Positions 61,011 through 64,000 of a DNA stretch of 64,000 bases are shown piece by piece. Each line of letters begins with the position of its first letter. Position 1 is the stretch's first letter. A model generated the notes under the pieces. That model saw only the letters and a list, made by a program, of their open reading frames with translations, was not told the origin of the DNA and ran no database searches. The stretch is from Gammaproteobacteria bacterium. GTDB taxonomy: Bacteria; Pseudomonadota; Gammaproteobacteria; Burkholderiales; Nitrosomonadaceae. The stretch is from positions 2,976,001 to 3,040,000 of the forward strand of contig CP054179.1 in the NCBI GenBank assembly GCA_015709615.1, written 5' to 3'. The translations under genes were made by a program, and so were the position numbers.

Positions 61011-61688
61011 TTAGCAATTAACAATGATGATGTTGCGCCCACGCCGGAACCATCGGCCTCCGCGCCCTTTGTCAGATATGGCTGAAGGCATGGTTGATAT
61101 TGATCCTGATCCTATCAAATTGGGCGCATAGACTTGTGCGGCTTTATTAGCGGCTATTTGCGCGGTGCTGCGGGGATTGGCGGCAGGCGGTGCTGATATG
61201 GCATTCTTCACGGTATTGGCGGCAAAACGCACAAATTGTTTTCCGCCCTCAAATTCGCGGTCTTCCTGGCTCATTGCTTCAAGTTCGAGTCCAAGCGCGC
61301 TTCCAGCTGCGGAAGCCAAGCCACTGCCGATCTTAGCGCCAAGAGGCCCGCCAAAATAAGCACCCAGCGCGCCACCGGCAATCGGTAAAGCTTTTTTGGC
61401 GACGCCCTTGAGCACTCCGCCCACTGCTTGACCGATGGGAGATCTCACTACTTTACCTAAGGCACTGCCAGCTCTCTTAATCAAATTACCCAGAAAATGG
61501 TCAAGTTCTGCTTCGTTAGTGATTTCCAGAAGCTCGGCAGTGAGTTCCATTACTTCACTTTCATTAAATACTTCCCCCCATTCCGCTTCGCCATATTCAA
61601 ATTGCTCGAACTGTTCGCCTTCATATTGTTCAGCTTCAAAGCCGCTCATTTCTGGATTAAATTCAAAAGTATTTTCGCTCTGATACAT
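61011..61688 (-). CDS. Gly-zipper protein with acidic Tyr/Glu leader and C-terminal motif, paralogue 1
   Basis: ATG 61688 (MYQSENTFEFNPEMSG) has a strong ribosome-binding site (GGAGGG) and is preferred; the frame stays open to 61784. The product is 225 residues: acidic leader (EQYEGEQFEQFEYGEAEWGE), NESEVMELTAELLEITNEAEL, Gly-zipper stretch (IAGGALGAYFGGPLGAKIG), the helix EGGKQFVRFAANTVKNAI, and a C-terminal GGRWFRRGRNIIIVNC. It is the first gene of the operon, with a sigma-54 promoter about 105-120 bases upstream of its ATG. Function unknown; by composition it resembles membrane-active or secreted small proteins. Confidence 0.72.
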   Translation of the reverse strand: MYQSENTFEFNPEMSGFEAEQYEGEQFEQFEYGEAEWGEVFNESEVMELTAELLEITNEAELDHFLGNLIKRAGSALGKVVRSPIGQAVGGVLKGVAKKALPIAGGALGAYFGGPLGAKIGSGLASAAGSALGLELEAMSQEDREFEGGKQFVRFAANTVKNAISAPPAANPRSTAQIAANKAAQVYAPNLIGSGSISTMPSAISDKGRGGRWFRRGRNIIIVNC

Positions 61689-61793
61689 GGTATAGCCCTC
61701 CACAATTTTTTTATTCAAGTGCTTGCGTAAATAAGTGTTGTAAGCCCCCGTCAGGTAAATCGGTTTTATCCCAATCTCCTTCATCTTGATATT

Positions 61794-61809
61794 TGCAAGT
61801 CACATGCCA
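61794..61809 (-). promoter_or_regulatory. Sigma-54 (-24/-12) promoter
   Basis: The minus strand reads TGGCATG-TGAC-TTGCA. It keeps the invariant GG and GC of the -24/-12 promoter at exact spacing and matches the consensus TGGCACG-N4-TTGCW except for one base. It lies about 106 bases upstream of ATG 61688, giving an untranslated leader of roughly 95 bases. The only sigma-54 activator gene in the window is at 49372-50808. Confidence 0.8.
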
Positions 61810-62478
61810 AGAAAATCAAAGTTGCAATAAATCTCAAAGAAAATATCTAATGGCTTGAAAATAGAAATGAAAGTAAAGAATGATTCAAAGGAATTGAATA
61901 GAAAGAAAGAGTAAATTCAGCGAAATCAACTTCGGTATTGGATGCTCTTCCCGCTTGCGAGCGAAAAAGATTTCGCCCTGAGGTGATACACTCCAAAGTG
62001 CATCATGCTTGACTGTGGTGCTCATGACGACGAGCAGCCTCAGGGAAATAATAATTGCTTCAAATGGTGCAGGATTACGGCTTCGTGCCCAAAGCATACC
62101 GGCTGTATTGCATCAGAATTAGAGGTAAGGTCAGCGATTGCTGGCGTGACGCAGAAAAATCAGACCGGGCATCGGCATGGCGTATTCGGCGGCGGTGAGC
62201 TTGGAATTGGCACGCAATTGGTCGGCAGCTTCCCAAAGTTCATTTTCGAGTTGCCGGATATTTATTCAATCGTGCTTGTTGTTTTGCCCGGAAGTGGCGG
62301 CGAGCGGTTTCCTTCGTGACACCTAAATGCGGAGCGGCTTGTTAAATCGTCGCAAGTTTGACAGATGACCTCGTTGCAGGCCATCGGTGAACGGGCGGTA
62401 CGGCGGGGGGGCGGAATTCGGTGCTACGGCCGGTATTGCGGGATGGAGCAGGGAGCGGCTAGTCTTACAGCCTGCCGG
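61810..62478. other. Decayed intergenic region with hsdM relic
   Basis: No intact gene. It contains the HsdM relic at 62131-62265. A possible HTH-like scrap (HLGVTKETARRHFRAK) lies on the minus strand upstream of it, near 62270-62335, too weak to annotate. Activator-binding sites for the sigma-54 promoter would be expected in 61830-62050; no clear dyad was found by eye. Confidence 0.5.
62131..62265 (-). pseudogene. Relic of type I restriction methylase hsdM, N-terminus
   Basis: Minus-strand translation reads IRQLENELWEAADQLRANSKLTAAEYAMPMPGLIFLRHASNR then stop. It is a close match to the N-terminal helical signature of HsdM proteins (LWEAADQLRANS, GLIFLR). No methyltransferase domain, hsdS or hsdR remains. 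It lies 1.4 kb from the tmRNA gene, a common island insertion site. Confidence 0.75.
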
Positions 62479-63414
62479 CTATTGGGCGGGAGAAAGACAC
62501 ATCACCCGAAATCCAAAATTATTGTACCGGATGCCGGCATCGAACTCGCCACGAACGGATGAGCGCATATACTTCGAGTCATAGGCCCAGGAACCGCCAC
62601 GTAACACACGTGAGCCAAATTCATCCATACGGGCGCATTGCTGTTCCTGTCCGTCGTATTGATCGTGCCATGACGAACAGGTCCATTCCCAGACATTTCC
62701 GGATGTATCGTACAAGCCATAAGGATTTGCCTTGAACTGCCCCACTGGCGCCGCTTGATGGCTATCCCACTGGCTGCCGCATTCACTGCAATTGGCATTA
62801 TTACTTCCGACTTCATTACCCCACGGATAAGCAGTCTTCAGTCCCGCTCTGGCGGCGTATTCCCATTCCGCTTCGGTGGGCAGACGGCAGCTGAGCTGTT
62901 TCTGTTCCCCCAGCCAGGCTGCATAAGCCATCGCCCCTTGCCAATTGATTTCTACCGCGGGTAGTTTTGCTGCAGTGTTTTCTTGACCGGCTGGCGGAAT
63001 ATTCGAATTTTTTTCTGCCGGGTTTCTGGATTTCTGCGCTCGTAGGTAGCTACCGTACTGTTCGTTGGTAATCTCGTATTTGCTCATGTAAAAAGGCCGG
63101 TCAATTTGGATATGTTTACCCGGGATACCAAAATACTTTTTTTCTTCCTCCTTCAGATTTTCTCTAAACGCAGCGTTCTGCTCACCCATATCGAAAGAAC
63201 CGGCCGGGATCAACACGAGTTCGGGAAGGATTATTTCACCGGATTGCATTGAATCACTGTCAGAATTCATTTGATCTCGAATGAGTTTGTCATAAATTGA
63301 CGTAACAAAAGGCACGCTCATGATTACCAGAATCGCAATAACTGAAATCCACAGAAATCTACTGAGTAATAAAAAACGTACGCTGCCTTTTCCTGGATTA
63401 TATTGAGTCTTCAT
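62479..63414 (-). CDS. Membrane-anchored FGE/SUMF1-like protein without catalytic cysteines
   Basis: ATG 63414 gives a 311-residue protein with one N-terminal membrane segment (FLWISVIAILVIMSVPFVTSIY) and an FGE-sulfatase (PF03781) domain: LVLIPAGSFDMGEQ, YMSKYEITNEQYGSYL, LPAVEINWQGAMAYAAWLGE, CRLPTEAEWEYAARAGLKTAYPWGNE, YDTSGNVWEWTCSSW, RVLRGGSWAYDSKYMRSSVR and NFGFRVMC. Formylglycine-generating enzymes need a Cys pair after GGSW; here that position is Ala/Tyr/Met, so the oxidase activity is unlikely. Such proteins often serve as binding or regulatory domains. A longer frame starts at 63573 but enters the promoter region. Confidence 0.85.
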   Translation of the reverse strand: MKTQYNPGKGSVRFLLLSRFLWISVIAILVIMSVPFVTSIYDKLIRDQMNSDSDSMQSGEIILPELVLIPAGSFDMGEQNAAFRENLKEEEKKYFGIPGKHIQIDRPFYMSKYEITNEQYGSYLRAQKSRNPAEKNSNIPPAGQENTAAKLPAVEINWQGAMAYAAWLGEQKQLSCRLPTEAEWEYAARAGLKTAYPWGNEVGSNNANCSECGSQWDSHQAAPVGQFKANPYGLYDTSGNVWEWTCSSWHDQYDGQEQQCARMDEFGSRVLRGGSWAYDSKYMRSSVRGEFDAGIRYNNFGFRVMCLSPAQ

Positions 63415-63601
63415 TTTTTTACACGGCACGGTTGTAGCAAACTGACGCTCAAATTGAGTTCGATAGATCGATAAGGGTTTCTCAGCATATTCTGCCGGCC
63501 GGCAGCTGAATTGGCCGGATCTTTGCTCATGCAAACTCTCCCCAGACACAATTGAGGACGGCTTTGACCCCAAAACATGCGGGAACCGGCCCGATCAGAC
63601 G

Positions 63602-63635
63602 AAAAAAAACCCCAGCCGGGAACGATTGGGGTTTT
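63602..63635 (-). terminator. Intrinsic terminator of ssrA
   Basis: On the minus strand AAAACCCCA and TGGGGTTTT pair across a 12-base loop and run into T's, immediately after the tmRNA 3' end. Confidence 0.85.
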
Positions 63636-63640
63636 GCGAT

Positions 63641-64000
63641 TGGTGGAGGCGGCGGGAATTGAACCCGCGTCCGCAAGCCCTCTACAGACAGTTCTACATA
63701 CTTAGCCTGATTATTTGATTTGACCTGGCAACCGCCAACCGGCAGGCTGATGACAGGCGAGTCACCTATTGTTTAACGTTCTATAAAGTGACCCTACAGA
63801 ACGCGATCCCCGTTAGTGACTCTGCTGTCTGTTGCCAGACCCGGCGTTGAGGCCCACCGGTGCAGAGGCTAGCCGATTAAGCGGCTAAAGCGTAGTTTTC
63901 GTCGTTTGCGACTATTGTTTTCAGATGGATTTACGAGGTAATCTGATCCTCGGTATGCCCTGCGCTGCTTTGCAACCCACGTCGAAACCGGATCGCCCCC
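63641..64000 (-). ncRNA. ssrA: tmRNA
   Basis: The 360-base RNA is complete: the 5' end GGGGGCG at 64000 pairs with CGCCTCC before A and CCA at 63641. The tRNA-like T-arm (GCGGG-TTCAATT-CCCGC) is present. The tag reading frame at 63877-63909 encodes ANDENYALAA then TAA. It rescues stalled ribosomes and marks products for proteolysis. The 3' end is a frequent target for integrases. Confidence 0.97.

Noticed and set aside
1..64000. CRISPR arrays
   Set aside because: No regularly spaced repeats of 24-40 bases were seen; the 9-mer arrays have a different form and no cas genes are present.

Overview
The window looks like chromosome from a betaproteobacterium, probably a Nitrosomonas-type ammonia oxidiser. 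Supporting signs are the tmRNA tag ANDENYALAA, a DUF3579 protein, a PEP-CTERM protein, a Kdo 3-hydroxylase family protein and the general codon style. The genus is inferred, not proven.

Layout. 1-4.3 kb: a minus-strand sulfate-uptake group (YezD, alginate-export-type porin, sulfate-binding protein Sbp, a DUF2325 protein, a degenerate EAL protein cut by the window edge). 4.6-14.7 kb: ordinary chromosome (lipoprotein, secreted Cys/His protein, YbhB protein, Crp/Fnr regulator, MsrA-Trx-MsrB, two MFS transporters, PEP-CTERM protein), with a transposase relic at 13.7 kb. 14.9-32.5 kb: a layered integrative island at tRNA-Ser(GGA), bounded by a 21-bp copy of the tRNA 3' end at 15.73 kb. Its left half carries a broken integrase, an inverted pair of identical-length IS481-type elements, HigBA, integrase plus excisionase, and a P2 gpA-type HUH replication protein. 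Its right half is P4-like: integrase, AlpA, a structured RNA region, and a TOPRIM/DUF927 primase-helicase lying between two arrays of the 9-mer TGTTCCGAC.

32.6-34.5 kb: a truncated IS5-type element interrupted by a defective IS3-type element. 35-48.3 kb: surface polysaccharide genes (a GT2-GtrA-GT39 fusion, ATP-grasp, Kdo hydroxylase, PLD-like protein, glycosyltransferases, a short NeuB-like synthase and a CMP-sugar synthetase fused to a KdsC-type phosphatase). 48.3-49.4 kb holds the wreck of a helicase gene.

49.4-61.8 kb is the most unusual region. A sigma-54 activator and two hydrolase genes are followed by a tight six-gene minus-strand operon: two short Gly-zipper proteins with a shared C-terminal motif, a HExxH metallopeptidase-like protein, a 709-aa unknown, an AONS-like PLP enzyme, and a 793-aa protein joining a peptidoglycan-binding domain, a GIY-YIG-like domain, the same Gly-zipper module and an amidase. 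A textbook -24/-12 sigma-54 promoter sits just upstream. I know no named system with this composition, and it is my best candidate for something undescribed. The window ends with an HsdM relic, an FGE-like protein lacking active-site cysteines, and the complete tmRNA gene.
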